From a virus, in IMG/VR virus record IMGVR_UViG_3300043395_002334, positions 1 through 41,795 of that record: a stretch of DNA of 41,795 bases; one strand, written 5' to 3'. Both the position numbers and the translations under genes were made by a program. Positions within the stretch are counted from its first letter, which is position 1. Every line of letters starts with the position of its first letter. Shown here piece after piece: positions 30,362-37,970 of this stretch. The notes under the pieces were generated by a model that was not told where the DNA came from, ran no database searches, and saw only the letters and a program-made list of their open reading frames with translations.

Positions 30362-31945
30362 TTACTTAGAATTTGCTTTAGATAGATTTTTGGCGAACGT
30401 CTTACTGTCTGAGCCATCGGCATTCATCATATCTCCCGAGCTTGTCTTCATCGTCTTGTTACCCATATTCATGGTTGGCATTTCAATTGTTGGCTTTTCC
30501 TCTTCAATATCAGCAAGCATCTTGTCGGCGGCTTCCTCATCTACCTTGTAGAGTGTCATAATAGCTTCTTTCTTACTTCGTATGCCTGCATCAATTGCCG
30601 TGACTTCATCCTCGAGCGCCTCATGGTTGTCAATTGGCAACCCGTCAGACCACTCGATTTCTGGCATTACAGGATCGCCCTGTAGGGTTTTGCCACCCAC
30701 CTTTAGATTCCATGCTTTTGCAAGAAGCTGTGCCCTGTAGATTATCTCTTTGAGTGCTTTATCGTAATAAAGTTTCTTACGTGCCACCTTTGCAATGGTC
30801 CTCATGAGCTTGAATTTGAGTGCTCGTCCAGAATCAGAGACACCATCCCCGAGACCAAGTACGTCAGGTGACACCTCGCCTACTAGATAGAGGAATTCAA
30901 CAAGTTTTTCAATCTCTTTGAACGCATTTTCAAGCGAAGCATCCCAGACAATATATTCTGGCTTGCCGCCTTCTCCCTCACCCATTTCGACTACTCCAAG
31001 AGCTTTCTTTCGAACATTTCCCTTCTCATCAAGCACTCCAGGTGGAACCATAAGGATAGGGTCGCTGTGCTTGTCTAAGATGTTGTCGACTGATGTCATT
31101 CGGTTGTTTATTGCATAGAAGAGAGATTCGAGGTCATGATAGTCAGATAGACCGAAGTATCTATTGCCAGTTTTCCAGTTTGGGGTATGAATCAACATAG
31201 ATCTGTCAATCTTTGTTTGCTCAACAGCTTTGAGCCCTGGTATACCCAATGTATCGACTGAAACTTCTGCAACGATATCTTGTCCCTTCATTTCATATAC
31301 CTTGTTTTCGATCCTGCCAGGATAATGAATCTCTTTTCGGAGATATTTCACATTATTCTTTTCAAATGTCCATGCAAGCTCCTGTTTCTTTGGCTCTGCT
31401 CTTACATTGAAGTCGTCAAGTTCTGGATAGTATATACATGGGCTCGTGTCCTCAATTATGACTGTTGAGGGTTCTTTTGGACTATTGAAGCGTGGACCAA
31501 CACGCAATTTGAACAAAGCATCTCCATTGTATGAATTGCCCAGAGCAGATTCATAGCATTGAACGTCCATGTTATTTTCTTTCCAGAGCGCATCGATGAA
31601 GTCTTGATCCCCTTCGGGGACCTTGACAGTTACGGGTTCGCTAAATAGCATGTCAGCAACTATTTTAGTTATAAGCCCAGCAAAGTTGACCGCCACATAT
31701 CTGAGTCTCGAATATGTTTTGTTCCAGTGCTCATCATCTATCTTTATATTAAAAGCAGCAAAGTGATTGCCCAAAAACAATCTCTCGTAGTATTCGTATG
31801 ATGTCATGCGATCTGCATCTCCTGGATAGGGGAAGATATTGTATTTTTTAGACAGATCGATGGAAGGCTTTTGATCCCCATTAGCATTTGCAAGGGGGAT
31901 AGTAGGGGCCTGTACAGTGGATAGCTCTTTTGCTTCGTTAGGCAT
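30362..31945 (-). CDS. Portal protein, SPP1 gp6-like
   Basis: Portals form the dodecameric vertex through which DNA is packaged. The 527-aa protein has the usual order: FAAFNIKIDDEHWNKTYSRL, VAVNFAGLITKIVADMLFSE, TVKVPEGDQDFIDALWKENN, then IIEDTSPCIYYPELDDFNV, LIHTPNWKTGNRYFGLSDYH, LFYAINNRMTSVDNILDKHS and the helix GRALKFKLMRTIAKVARKKL. These match SPP1-type portals. The acidic and methionine-rich C-terminus (PTIEMPTMNMGNKTM) is probably flexible. It follows the terminase large subunit gene by 67 bp. Confidence 0.9.
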   Translation of the reverse strand: MPNEAKELSTVQAPTIPLANANGDQKPSIDLSKKYNIFPYPGDADRMTSYEYYERLFLGNHFAAFNIKIDDEHWNKTYSRLRYVAVNFAGLITKIVADMLFSEPVTVKVPEGDQDFIDALWKENNMDVQCYESALGNSYNGDALFKLRVGPRFNSPKEPSTVIIEDTSPCIYYPELDDFNVRAEPKKQELAWTFEKNNVKYLRKEIHYPGRIENKVYEMKGQDIVAEVSVDTLGIPGLKAVEQTKIDRSMLIHTPNWKTGNRYFGLSDYHDLESLFYAINNRMTSVDNILDKHSDPILMVPPGVLDEKGNVRKKALGVVEMGEGEGGKPEYIVWDASLENAFKEIEKLVEFLYLVGEVSPDVLGLGDGVSDSGRALKFKLMRTIAKVARKKLYYDKALKEIIYRAQLLAKAWNLKVGGKTLQGDPVMPEIEWSDGLPIDNHEALEDEVTAIDAGIRSKKEAIMTLYKVDEEAADKMLADIEEEKPTIEMPTMNMGNKTMKTSSGDMMNADGSDSKTFAKNLSKANSK

Positions 31946-31961
31946 GTCAATAAAAGTATAG
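31946..31961 (-). promoter_or_regulatory. Extended -10 box close to the portal start
   Basis: TG-C-TATACT on the minus strand lies 9 nt before the portal ATG. A -35 box is not apparent. The spacing is slightly longer than the 6-nt pattern at other genes, so the call is weak. Confidence 0.3.
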
Positions 31962-32012
31962 CACTAAATATAATAAAGTATCTACTCACTCATTGTACTC
32001 TACATCAATATA

Positions 32013-33617
32013 TTATGAAAAGGGATTCGTTGAAAAGACCCGAACCGTCGGCTTATTATGCTTGCGCATCTGAAGTGCGATAAAAGCAGCAAAGAGCGCA
32101 TCGTCAAATTTACCATCGGCGTGTTCACGTTTACCGTTATCTTTTCTCACAAACGTCTTCATTTCCTTTAATGTAATAGCTGATCTGATCTTTAGATTAT
32201 CCTCTTCGTACATGATGATGTATTCGTCGATCACCACATCTCTGGTCTTTGTGTTGGTATTCCATCCAAGCTTCTTGGTCCTCTTCTGAGTTTTCTCGTC
32301 AATTTTAGTCTCGTAATAGTAGTTTGAATAGATCTTGGAAAAGAAAAGTATTGTGGATAACATATTATTTTCTACCCCTACGAATGCTTCATTGTAGAAA
32401 TATCCCATATCAGCTGTGATTTGAGCTAGATCGTCAGGGCGGGTTTTCCCGTAGTATTGAGCACACTGTGCGAATTCGCCATCGGACCATATGTCAGTTA
32501 CTCCAAAGTCGGCTCCTGCACCATCTGATGGATCTACCCCACCAAGATACTTAGCTTCGGGTTTTGGCATTTCCCAGAATCTCACACCTTGCTGGTGGAG
32601 CGCTTTGACCTTTTCTATCTTATTTGTGAGCGTTTCATCAGAGTACATTGTGGATAACTCCGCAATACATTGCTCGATGGTCAGTGGTGTAGCAGGGACT
32701 TCCTTCTCTAGTTTCAAACTATCAAACACATTTCCCGACCCAGATTGGAATGCCTCAAGTATCGTAAGTGGATATTCTTGCATAAACAGCTGTTCCCCCG
32801 ATAGTCCGACTCCCGATTGTCCTTGTGCAAGCTCTCGAATTTTCCATCGTCTCCATAATAGTTGCCCGTCGGTGACAGAAAGCCCGTACTGGTCTTTTGC
32901 CGTTTTTATAATCTCATCTTCTTTCTCGGTCCTATCTTGAAGTTCTCCAGGCAGCGAATATTCTTTATTGTCTACCCACGGATAGAAGTACGTTTTATAT
33001 TCAACGCCTTGCGGATTTGGATTGCTATGAGCATCCATATAGAAGTCATAGAACTCATTGAATCCATTTGCTGTCGTTTCTTCACTTATTCTCCCATCAA
33101 TTGGGACTGTTTGTTTTGATCCTGCATTAAGTTCTGATCTGTCCTTATTAAATGCCGATTCTGTGATGTGTAGATTGTGTACAGTGCCTCCTCGAAGCTT
33201 GAGTGCTACGTAGATGCCACTATCAAGCGGAACGCCATCATAGCGGGTAGTAAATTGAAGCATTCTCTTGGTATCAGACTTTGTTGTGGGTTTAATGCTT
33301 TCGGGTAAGTATGTATATGCACGCTTTACTATCTCAAATATTCGATCAGCGGCTTCTCTTTCATGGGCAATGATTGCGCTTGTGGTCCCTGGGACCCACA
33401 GCGACTCATCAAGATAGTCAATACAATAGAAGGTAGTGAATCCGAATTGTCTAGCTTTGAGGATCAGGTTGCGCTTGTGGCTCATCCTCTGGACCACGTG
33501 TTTCTTCTGGACCTGGTTCATCTTGAACTGGATCAGCTCCCCCTCCTTGGTCTTGATCTTGTACAAGTGTTCCATCCTCCACAATTTGTTTTGCAACAGC
33601 TCGTCCAAATTCATCAT
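32013..33617 (-). CDS. terL: Terminase large subunit
   Basis: TerL has an ATPase motor and a nuclease domain that package DNA into heads. The 534-aa protein has the Walker A-like motif LKARQFGFTT (about residues 53-62), a Walker B region HNLHITES (about 147-154, catalytic E153), motif III nearby (TTANGFNEFY) and an RNaseH-type nuclease with GGVDPSDGAGADFGVTD, FVGVENNML and GKFDDALFAAFIAL. All acidic residues needed are present. It starts inside the small subunit gene with a 167-bp overlap in another frame; the N-terminus (LQNKLWRMEHLYKIKTKEGE) is typical of the family, so the start is good. Two ATG codons begin it. Confidence 0.95.
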   Translation of the reverse strand: MMNLDELLQNKLWRMEHLYKIKTKEGELIQFKMNQVQKKHVVQRMSHKRNLILKARQFGFTTFYCIDYLDESLWVPGTTSAIIAHEREAADRIFEIVKRAYTYLPESIKPTTKSDTKRMLQFTTRYDGVPLDSGIYVALKLRGGTVHNLHITESAFNKDRSELNAGSKQTVPIDGRISEETTANGFNEFYDFYMDAHSNPNPQGVEYKTYFYPWVDNKEYSLPGELQDRTEKEDEIIKTAKDQYGLSVTDGQLLWRRWKIRELAQGQSGVGLSGEQLFMQEYPLTILEAFQSGSGNVFDSLKLEKEVPATPLTIEQCIAELSTMYSDETLTNKIEKVKALHQQGVRFWEMPKPEAKYLGGVDPSDGAGADFGVTDIWSDGEFAQCAQYYGKTRPDDLAQITADMGYFYNEAFVGVENNMLSTILFFSKIYSNYYYETKIDEKTQKRTKKLGWNTNTKTRDVVIDEYIIMYEEDNLKIRSAITLKEMKTFVRKDNGKREHADGKFDDALFAAFIALQMRKHNKPTVRVFSTNPFS

Positions 33618-34005
33618 AATCAGTTTCTAATTTTTTAAGATCGCTTCTTACAAGAGCTTCTCCATTTGCTCCCGTGATTTCCTGTCGTGGGGCAAACGGA
33701 TCCTTCAACAGTCTTTCCAGTAGCCACCTATCATCACGAATGCGACGGGATTTTTTGAGAGCCCATTGACCCTTTAGTTCCAGCATTGTGGCGGCAAATT
33801 CATCATCTTCTTTTCTCCAGTCAATTATGGTGTCCTCGCTCTTTCCAATACTATCTGCTGCAAGGCCCTGATTGGGGAGCTCTGCATAATATTCAAGAAA
33901 TCTTTTTTTTAGAATTCTTTTGTTTTTGTCGGGAAGGCTCTCCTTTTTTTCGATAGTTGGAGTTTTCCGACTTTTCTTTTTCAGATTCTTTTTTGTCTGG
34001 GTCAT
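33451..34005 (-). CDS. terS: Terminase small subunit
   Basis: TerS recognises the packaging site. The 184-aa protein has a lysine-rich start, then a helix-turn-helix type region (RFLEYYAELPNQGLAADSIG, KSEDTIIDWRKEDDEFAATM) and an oligomerisation helix region (WALKKSRRIRDDRWLLERLL). The last 45 residues are low in complexity (VQDQDQGGGADPVQDEPGPE) and are encoded where TerL also starts. The gene overlaps the previous small gene by 113 bp at its 5' end and TerL by 167 bp at the 3' end. The core HTH assignment is good; the tail may be a by-product of overlap. Confidence 0.8.
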   Translation of the reverse strand: MTQTKKNLKKKSRKTPTIEKKESLPDKNKRILKKRFLEYYAELPNQGLAADSIGKSEDTIIDWRKEDDEFAATMLELKGQWALKKSRRIRDDRWLLERLLKDPFAPRQEITGANGEALVRSDLKKLETDYDEFGRAVAKQIVEDGTLVQDQDQGGGADPVQDEPGPEETRGPEDEPQAQPDPQS

Positions 34006-34165
34006 ATAATTCGACTGAAACTTCTAGGACCTCACCTACTGGCACATCTCGAACCAGATCGGCGATTATATTCTTCTCATACTCACCTACAAAATATTTT
34101 ACTACATATCCTCCATCGATCCCTGGACCCGTGATATGCATCTTGTCGGCGTGGAACGTGATCAT
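33893..34165 (-). CDS. Small protein overlapping terminase small subunit, 90 aa
   Basis: The first 55 residues are a plausible beta-rich domain (MITFHADKMHITGPGIDGGY, VRDVPVGEVLEVSVELYD); the last 35 are a lysine/serine/glutamate-rich tail (KKESEKEKSENSNYRKKGEP) read in the frame next to the small terminase start. The gene overlaps the methionine aminopeptidase stop by ATGA, so it is coupled to it. No family is recognised. The 113-bp overlap with the terminase gene covers the low-complexity tail only. Confidence 0.65.
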   Translation of the reverse strand: MITFHADKMHITGPGIDGGYVVKYFVGEYEKNIIADLVRDVPVGEVLEVSVELYDPDKKESEKEKSENSNYRKKGEPSRQKQKNSKKKIS

Positions 34166-34923
34166 GATTCTTCTGTAAAATGATCGGTCAATATTGTGTA
34201 ACCATCCTTTTCAACTCTCACCATATGCTCATACATCGCACAATTCTTGCCATCCTGCGTTCTGATAGTCCAACCGTTGTCATCCATAAATCCTACTCTA
34301 TCTTTGCCGTGAGTAGCCATCGGCTCGATACATATGATCTGTCCTTCAACTAGATCTGCATATTGGTTGTGCGGCTCGATTGTATTGTAGATATTTGGTG
34401 CCATGTGCATTTCTTTCCCTATCGTGTGGCCGCCAAAGTTTCTGTTGAGTGGGTAGCCATATCGGACGCTTGCCGAATATATAGCTTGCGTTATCTCCAT
34501 TGTAGAAACGCCCGCCTTCACTTGCTCGATTCCTGCATACAATATCTTTTTGGTATACCGCATGAGCCTCTCGTCTTTGTTGGCTACAGTGCCAACAGCA
34601 ACAGTAAAACCAGCATCACCGCAATTTCCTTCGGAGTCACGAACACCAAGATCAAGATTAACAAGATCACCTTCAACAAGAGGTCGTTCATCGGGGATTC
34701 CATGACATACAACATCATTAACTGATATACACGTACTAGCGGGGAAGGCTTCTTTTGCCCACGCAGGCTTGTACCCTTTATTATATGATGTTCCTCCCAG
34801 TTTAACGACCAGAGAAGCCGCCATCTCGTCTATTTCCTTTGCGGTGACCCCTGGATTTGCCATAGCCGCCATTTCTTTCAGTACTTGCGAAACTATCTGG
34901 TACGATTTCAAATGTTTTTTCAT
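34162..34923 (-). CDS. map: Methionine aminopeptidase, type I
   Basis: Type I methionine aminopeptidase removes the N-terminal methionine from new proteins. The start is set at 34923 (MKKHLKSYQIVSQVLKEMAA), giving 253 aa, the usual size; a longer frame to 35046 adds a non-homologous piece overlapping the preceding gene. All five metal ligands and the catalytic histidine are present: H74 (VCHGIP), D91 (NLDLG), D103 (GDAGFT), H166 (GGHTIG), E200 (CIEPMATHG) and E232 (YEHMVRV). It should be active. Bacterial hosts have an essential copy, so a phage copy is notable. It overlaps the zinc-ribbon gene by 122 bp and the next gene by 4 bp. Confidence 0.92.
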   Translation of the reverse strand: MKKHLKSYQIVSQVLKEMAAMANPGVTAKEIDEMAASLVVKLGGTSYNKGYKPAWAKEAFPASTCISVNDVVCHGIPDERPLVEGDLVNLDLGVRDSEGNCGDAGFTVAVGTVANKDERLMRYTKKILYAGIEQVKAGVSTMEITQAIYSASVRYGYPLNRNFGGHTIGKEMHMAPNIYNTIEPHNQYADLVEGQIICIEPMATHGKDRVGFMDDNGWTIRTQDGKNCAMYEHMVRVEKDGYTILTDHFTEES

Positions 34924-35083
34924 TGTTTTGTTGGTTGTAACGCATCTTGCGTTTAATTCTACACTCTCTGCATCGGATAGGAGCATCCCATCCATGTTCT
35001 TTGAAGAATTGCTGGTCCTTGTGTGGAAATTCAAAGTCGTTTCCACAATCCTTACACGTAATTTGTATCGCTGCTATTTCCAT
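34802..35083 (-). CDS. Zinc-ribbon protein with basic glycine/arginine tail, 93 aa
   Basis: The pattern CKDCGNDFEFPHKDQQFFKE with the second pair CRECRIKRK (about residues 38-46) matches the probable zinc-ribbon family with consensus C.DCG..F.F...EQ.FF.E.G. Proteins of this family occur next to nucleic-acid genes. The C-terminus (NGGYGKSRGHRKGNRRDGGF) is basic and disordered and overlaps the start of the methionine aminopeptidase by 122 bp in another frame. It starts 2 bp after the nuclease gene stop. An RNA-binding role is likely but not proven. Confidence 0.75.
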   Translation of the reverse strand: MEIAAIQITCKDCGNDFEFPHKDQQFFKEHGWDAPIRCRECRIKRKMRYNQQNNEKTFEIVPDSFASTERNGGYGKSRGHRKGNRRDGGFSGR

Positions 35084-35085
35084 TG

Positions 35086-35466
35086 CTAAATCGTCACCCC
35101 CTTCGTTAGCTGCTTTATGTCATCGGTGCTGTACGCCACAATAGCATACCCGCCGTGATCTTTAATATCTTGTAAAAACATAGTTTGATAAAACGATGGT
35201 TTATTTGGCTTTATCTTGCACTCAATAGCAATGAATTTGCCATCCTCAGCAATGCCCAGAATATCAGATGACCCTCTGATTCCAGCTCGCCAAATTCGGT
35301 TGCTGGTGACACCTTTCTTTGTAGTATAGCTTGATTTGACAACCCCTGTATTATTTCTCCATACAAAGTGGCCCGAAGTGTTTAGAAGATTGAGACAGGC
35401 GTTGACCAGAGATTGCTCTGTTTGCTTGAGTACTTTTTCGATTGGATCTGTCTTTTTAGGTGACAT
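35086..35466 (-). CDS. VRR-NUC family nuclease
   Basis: VRR-NUC proteins are stand-alone PD-(D/E)XK nucleases, some of which resolve Holliday junctions. This 126-aa protein has the family order: WRNNTGVVKSSYTTKKGVTS, then RGSSDILGIAEDGKFIAIEC, where D (SSDILG) and E-x-K (IECKIK) form the catalytic PD...E-x-K site, and the closing QTMFLQDIKDHGGYAIVAYS helix-strand. It is near the ERF gene, forming a recombination pair. The start is the ATG at 35466, with no ribosome binding site. Confidence 0.9.
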   Translation of the reverse strand: MSPKKTDPIEKVLKQTEQSLVNACLNLLNTSGHFVWRNNTGVVKSSYTTKKGVTSNRIWRAGIRGSSDILGIAEDGKFIAIECKIKPNKPSFYQTMFLQDIKDHGGYAIVAYSTDDIKQLTKGVTI

Positions 35467-35480
35467 GGTGTTTCTGTGTA

Positions 35481-35499
35481 ATGTACGCTAGAGGTACAT
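35481..35499 (-). promoter_or_regulatory. Inverted repeat in leader of nuclease gene
   Basis: ATGTAC and GTACAT (35481-35486, 35494-35499) flank a 7-nt centre. It lies between the -10 box at 35504-35509 and the nuclease ATG, where an operator or mRNA hairpin would act. Confidence 0.4.
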
Positions 35500-35540
35500 A
35501 AAAAGAATACCCCATCACCGACGCAGTGTCAATGGTGGGG
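35500..35540 (-). terminator. Terminator stem overlapping a promoter
   Basis: On the minus strand CCCCACCA (35540-35533) pairs with TGATGGGG (35517-35510) with one mismatch; an inner GAC/GTC pair may extend it; the U-rich TATTCTTTTT follows. This could terminate the ERF transcript. The same stretch contains TTGACA (35532-35527), 17 nt and TATTCT (35509-35504), which is a promoter for the downstream nuclease and terminase genes. Both calls may be true. Confidence 0.55.
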
Positions 35541-35551
35541 CATCTTTGCTA

Positions 35552-36514
35552 CTACTCATTGTCAAGGTCCATTTCTTGGTACTTAGCTTTCAGGTCAATG
35601 ACTTCTTGATGTGTGAGCATCGAGAGCCCCATATCAACCTGCTCTGGTGATATTATCTTATTCTTCATAAGTTTCGTAAGATGCGCTTTTACCCATGCAA
35701 CTTCGAAATTGTCAGCGGCAAGACCCTTGTCTTCTTTTGCCATCTCGGCGATTCCCTTGTCGATCTCTTCGATTTCTGCGTCGGTTAGATTATCGCCTGG
35801 TGGATCAATAGGTGGCTCTTGACTGACATCCTCCACTTTTACCTCTAAGTCTGGCATCTTGCTAAGTCCATCGATTGCTGAACTTGCCTGCTCAAATGAC
35901 ATTTTTGTAAGACTGTCGATTCCAAACTTCCTGTATAGAGCTTCGTTGGTTCGCCCCTTCTTTTTAAGAAGCATCGCAACGAGCTGGATTTGTTTTGGTG
36001 TCGCAACTCCGACTGATTTTGTGGCAGTCGTTGTCTTCGTCTGTTTACTTGCATCGTTTGCATCATCATCCTCGGCTCCCATATTAAGAATTGCAGCAAG
36101 CGCATATCGTCTGGCATAAGTGATCGCACTACCCATTCCTTGAGGAGTATTAGCTGTTGGACTTAGCGACAAGCATGACGTTATGTACTGACCAGACTCA
36201 TGCAATAGCATGGTTGTTATCTCTGGAACGCCCGTCTGTGAGTTGCTCACAAGCTGCGTAATAGATAGCCCATTGTCAGCAAGTGGCTTTTTCGCTGTTT
36301 GAATATACGCATTGATGTCTGCGTACTTGGAATGAAAAAATGTATTTTCAACACCCTTTGTAACAGATTCCATCTGCGATTGAGCTTTGCTGAGAGCTTT
36401 CGCGAGATGTCCTATCTCGGGACTCATCCCGTTTTCTGGGACTTGTAATGAGTAGATCTGTTTCGAGATGGGGATTATTGTGTCCATCTCTGTGCCTGGC
36501 TTTGGCTCGTTCAT
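35552..36514 (-). CDS. erf: ERF-family single-strand annealing protein
   Basis: ERF proteins anneal single-stranded DNA in phage recombination. The 320-aa protein has the family core at residues about 32-150: KALSKAQSQMESVTKGVENT, then FHSKYADINAYIQTAKKPLA and the later MGSAITYARRYALAAILNMG, with EDDDANDAS after it. The C-terminal half (NLTDAEIEEIDKGIAEMAKE; KIISPEQVDMGLSML) is acidic and probably flexible. The gene has its own promoter region with a palindrome (36520-36550). Together with VRR-NUC and the exonuclease it gives the phage recombination ability. Confidence 0.92.
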   Translation of the reverse strand: MNEPKPGTEMDTIIPISKQIYSLQVPENGMSPEIGHLAKALSKAQSQMESVTKGVENTFFHSKYADINAYIQTAKKPLADNGLSITQLVSNSQTGVPEITTMLLHESGQYITSCLSLSPTANTPQGMGSAITYARRYALAAILNMGAEDDDANDASKQTKTTTATKSVGVATPKQIQLVAMLLKKKGRTNEALYRKFGIDSLTKMSFEQASSAIDGLSKMPDLEVKVEDVSQEPPIDPPGDNLTDAEIEEIDKGIAEMAKEDKGLAADNFEVAWVKAHLTKLMKNKIISPEQVDMGLSMLTHQEVIDLKAKYQEMDLDNE

Positions 36515-36519
36515 AAGTT

Positions 36520-36550
36520 TTTATGCACGTCTCCCACGTGCTTATGTCAA
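36520..36550 (-). promoter_or_regulatory. Promoter with palindromic operator for erf
   Basis: TTGACA (36550-36545) is followed by 19 nt and CATAAA (36525-36520). The perfect palindrome GCACGT-GGGAG-ACGTGC (36541-36525) lies in the spacer and is placed well for a repressor. The ATG is only 5 nt from the -10 box. The spacer is one or two nt longer than ideal. Confidence 0.45.
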
Positions 36551-36551
36551 T

Positions 36552-36758
36552 TTATAATGTTTTGACATCAATAGTTTGTGCTTTCTTCAGCATCTTGTAT
36601 ATTGCAGCTCGGGTGTAATTCTTCTTCGTCTTGGGGCTGATATATCGCTTCTGTATCTCAGCCACAGTCATTCCAGCATTGTAATCTGTTGCAATGCGAA
36701 TACAGGTATCAATAGTCTTCTCGGTTCTCTTGGCGTGTCCGTGATAGTTTATTTTCAT
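36552..36758 (-). CDS. Small helix-turn-helix protein, 68 aa
   Basis: The protein has a likely HTH segment at residues about 28-50 (AGMTVAEIQKRYISPKTKKN, YTRAAIYKMLKKAQ), similar to the end of resolvases and small transcription regulators. The N-terminus is basic (MKINYHGHAKRTEKT). It overlaps the 54-aa gene stop by ATGA. It could regulate the promoter with a palindrome just downstream (36520-36550); this is inference. It is the only HTH regulator-like protein apart from the terminase. Confidence 0.7.
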   Translation of the reverse strand: MKINYHGHAKRTEKTIDTCIRIATDYNAGMTVAEIQKRYISPKTKKNYTRAAIYKMLKKAQTIDVKTL

Positions 36759-36919
36759 AGTGCCTTTACTAAATCGCTAATTTGTTTCAGAATGATCTCG
36801 CTGTATGCTCTTATCAACTCTTTCTTGAGCGCTTGGTATTCTTTCTCGGTATTTTCATATCCCCGTGCGAGTTCTATTTCGTGTACAAGTTCAGCGAGTG
36901 TTTTAGTCAGCTTTTTCAT
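36755..36919 (-). CDS. Leaderless coiled-coil miniprotein, 54 aa
   Basis: The ATG at 36919 lies 6 nt after a -10 box, so the mRNA is probably leaderless. The product is a single amphipathic helix (KTLAELVHEIELARGYENTE, EKEYQALKKELIRAYSEIIL) without cysteines. Its stop TGA overlaps the next start (ATGA). It is the first gene of the recombination and packaging operon. Family not recognised. The promoter and tight coupling support a real gene despite the size. Confidence 0.75.
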   Translation of the reverse strand: MKKLTKTLAELVHEIELARGYENTEKEYQALKKELIRAYSEIILKQISDLVKAL

Positions 36920-36925
36920 AAGTTC

Positions 36926-36954
36926 ATTATGTATGAATGTGTCATCATTGTCAA
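36926..36954 (-). promoter_or_regulatory. Sigma70-type promoter with leaderless start
   Basis: TTGACA (36954-36949), 17 nt, CATAAT (36931-36926) on the minus strand, followed by 6 nt and ATG. It starts the operon with the HTH, ERF and nuclease genes. Confidence 0.75.
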
Positions 36955-36977
36955 CTAGTAAATTACTATAGACGAGA

Positions 36978-37005
36978 CAGCCCTAGGTATAGGGTCCCAG
37001 GGCTG
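36978..37005 (-). terminator. Hairpin after surface protein gene, candidate terminator
   Basis: CAGCCCT and AGGGCTG (37005-36999, 36984-36978) form a 7-bp stem with a 14-nt loop 24 bp after the surface protein stop. No U-tract follows, so it may be factor-dependent. Confidence 0.45.
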
Positions 37006-37028
37006 CGTGTCTAGCAGTAAGGTGGAAG

Positions 37029-37910
37029 CTATGGAAGGGGATCGAAACTATGTGAGTACGGACCAGGCATGCATCCGTTCACATAACTGACTTGGAACCA
37101 GTAATGGGTTCCGTTTTTGAGACCGCCTATTTCCTCAGTACCGTCATTTTCGGTATTAAGTAATGCGTATCTCCACTCACCATCTACCTCACTATATCGT
37201 ATGTGGGCTTTGCCATATGATGGGTTTGTCCCCCATCGAATGGTTAGTTTTCCGTCATTTGATACAGGATTTTCTACCCAGATATCATTTACCTTCACAG
37301 GTGTCAGATCTGGACAGGATGGGGTTGAGTTGCCACTAGATTGTTCTGGCTCCGAAGGCGTGCTCTGTGGCACCTCCGTTGGAGTAGGAGTAATTCTAGG
37401 AGTCTCAGTTGGTGTCGGTGTTACCTCTTGCGTAGGTGTTGGAGTGACAGTTGGCTCCTGTGTAGGAGTTGGTGTAACTTCAACAGTCGGGACTGGTGTC
37501 ACAGTCGGTGCAATTGTAGGTGTAGCCGTTGGAGCACTCGTGGGAGTGACCGTAGGCGTTGGACACACAGCTTTAACTTTTACTTGAGCGTTGTTTATAG
37601 TTGTCCCAGGATTTGGGTTCAAGTCATTCACGGGACCGTTTGCATACACATGGAATCCTGAGAAACCATCATTTGCTACATCGAGTGCAACTTCTGTGAT
37701 TTGATATCCAGCTTGTGCAGTTACATCGATTCGCTCATCAGAAAGCTCGTAATTGATTACGACTTTGCTGTCTGCATAATCAATTGATTTTGTGTACGTG
37801 AAGACTTCCTCACAATTTGGTTGATTTGTCGCAAATACTCGTGCTACAAACATGAGTAACGCAGCCGCTACGACTGCTCCTACGACAATTTTTGCTGTTT
37901 TGTTTTTCAT
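37029..37910 (-). CDS. Secreted stalk protein with threonine-proline repeats and FN3-like domain
   Basis: The 293-aa protein has a signal peptide or anchor (residues about 8-27, IVVGAVVAAALLMFVARVFA) with likely cleavage after FA. Residues 30-110 are a small beta domain (YADSKVVINYELSDERIDVT). Residues 113-185 are a TP-rich stalk (TPTVTPTSAPTATPTIAPTV). Residues 200-293 look like an FN3-type domain (GKLTIRWGTNPSYGKAHIRY; NGTHYWFQVSYVNG). This is a cell-surface design rather than a virion one: it would display the terminal domain outside the host cell. Superinfection exclusion or surface modification are possible. A ribosome binding site (AAAGGGGGTGA) precedes the ATG; a 24-bp palindrome sits in the leader. 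Confidence 0.8.
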   Translation of the reverse strand: MKNKTAKIVVGAVVAAALLMFVARVFATNQPNCEEVFTYTKSIDYADSKVVINYELSDERIDVTAQAGYQITEVALDVANDGFSGFHVYANGPVNDLNPNPGTTINNAQVKVKAVCPTPTVTPTSAPTATPTIAPTVTPVPTVEVTPTPTQEPTVTPTPTQEVTPTPTETPRITPTPTEVPQSTPSEPEQSSGNSTPSCPDLTPVKVNDIWVENPVSNDGKLTIRWGTNPSYGKAHIRYSEVDGEWRYALLNTENDGTEEIGGLKNGTHYWFQVSYVNGCMPGPYSHSFDPLP

Positions 37911-37936
37911 ATTTTCACCCCCTTTGGTTCAATTCT

Positions 37937-37960
37937 AATTATGGCATATTCGCCATAATT
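37937..37960. promoter_or_regulatory. 24-bp palindrome, operator-like, before surface protein gene
   Basis: AATTATGGC-gaatat-GCCATAATT (minus strand) is a perfect 9-bp inverted repeat with a 6-bp centre, ending 9 nt upstream of the ribosome binding site region of the stalk protein gene. A regulator dimer or an mRNA hairpin could act here. Confidence 0.6.
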
Positions 37961-37970
37961 AAAAACTGGT

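Noticed and set aside
34924-35046. Upstream extension of methionine aminopeptidase to 35046
   Set aside because: The added 41 residues do not resemble the family and overlap the zinc-ribbon cysteine motifs in another frame.
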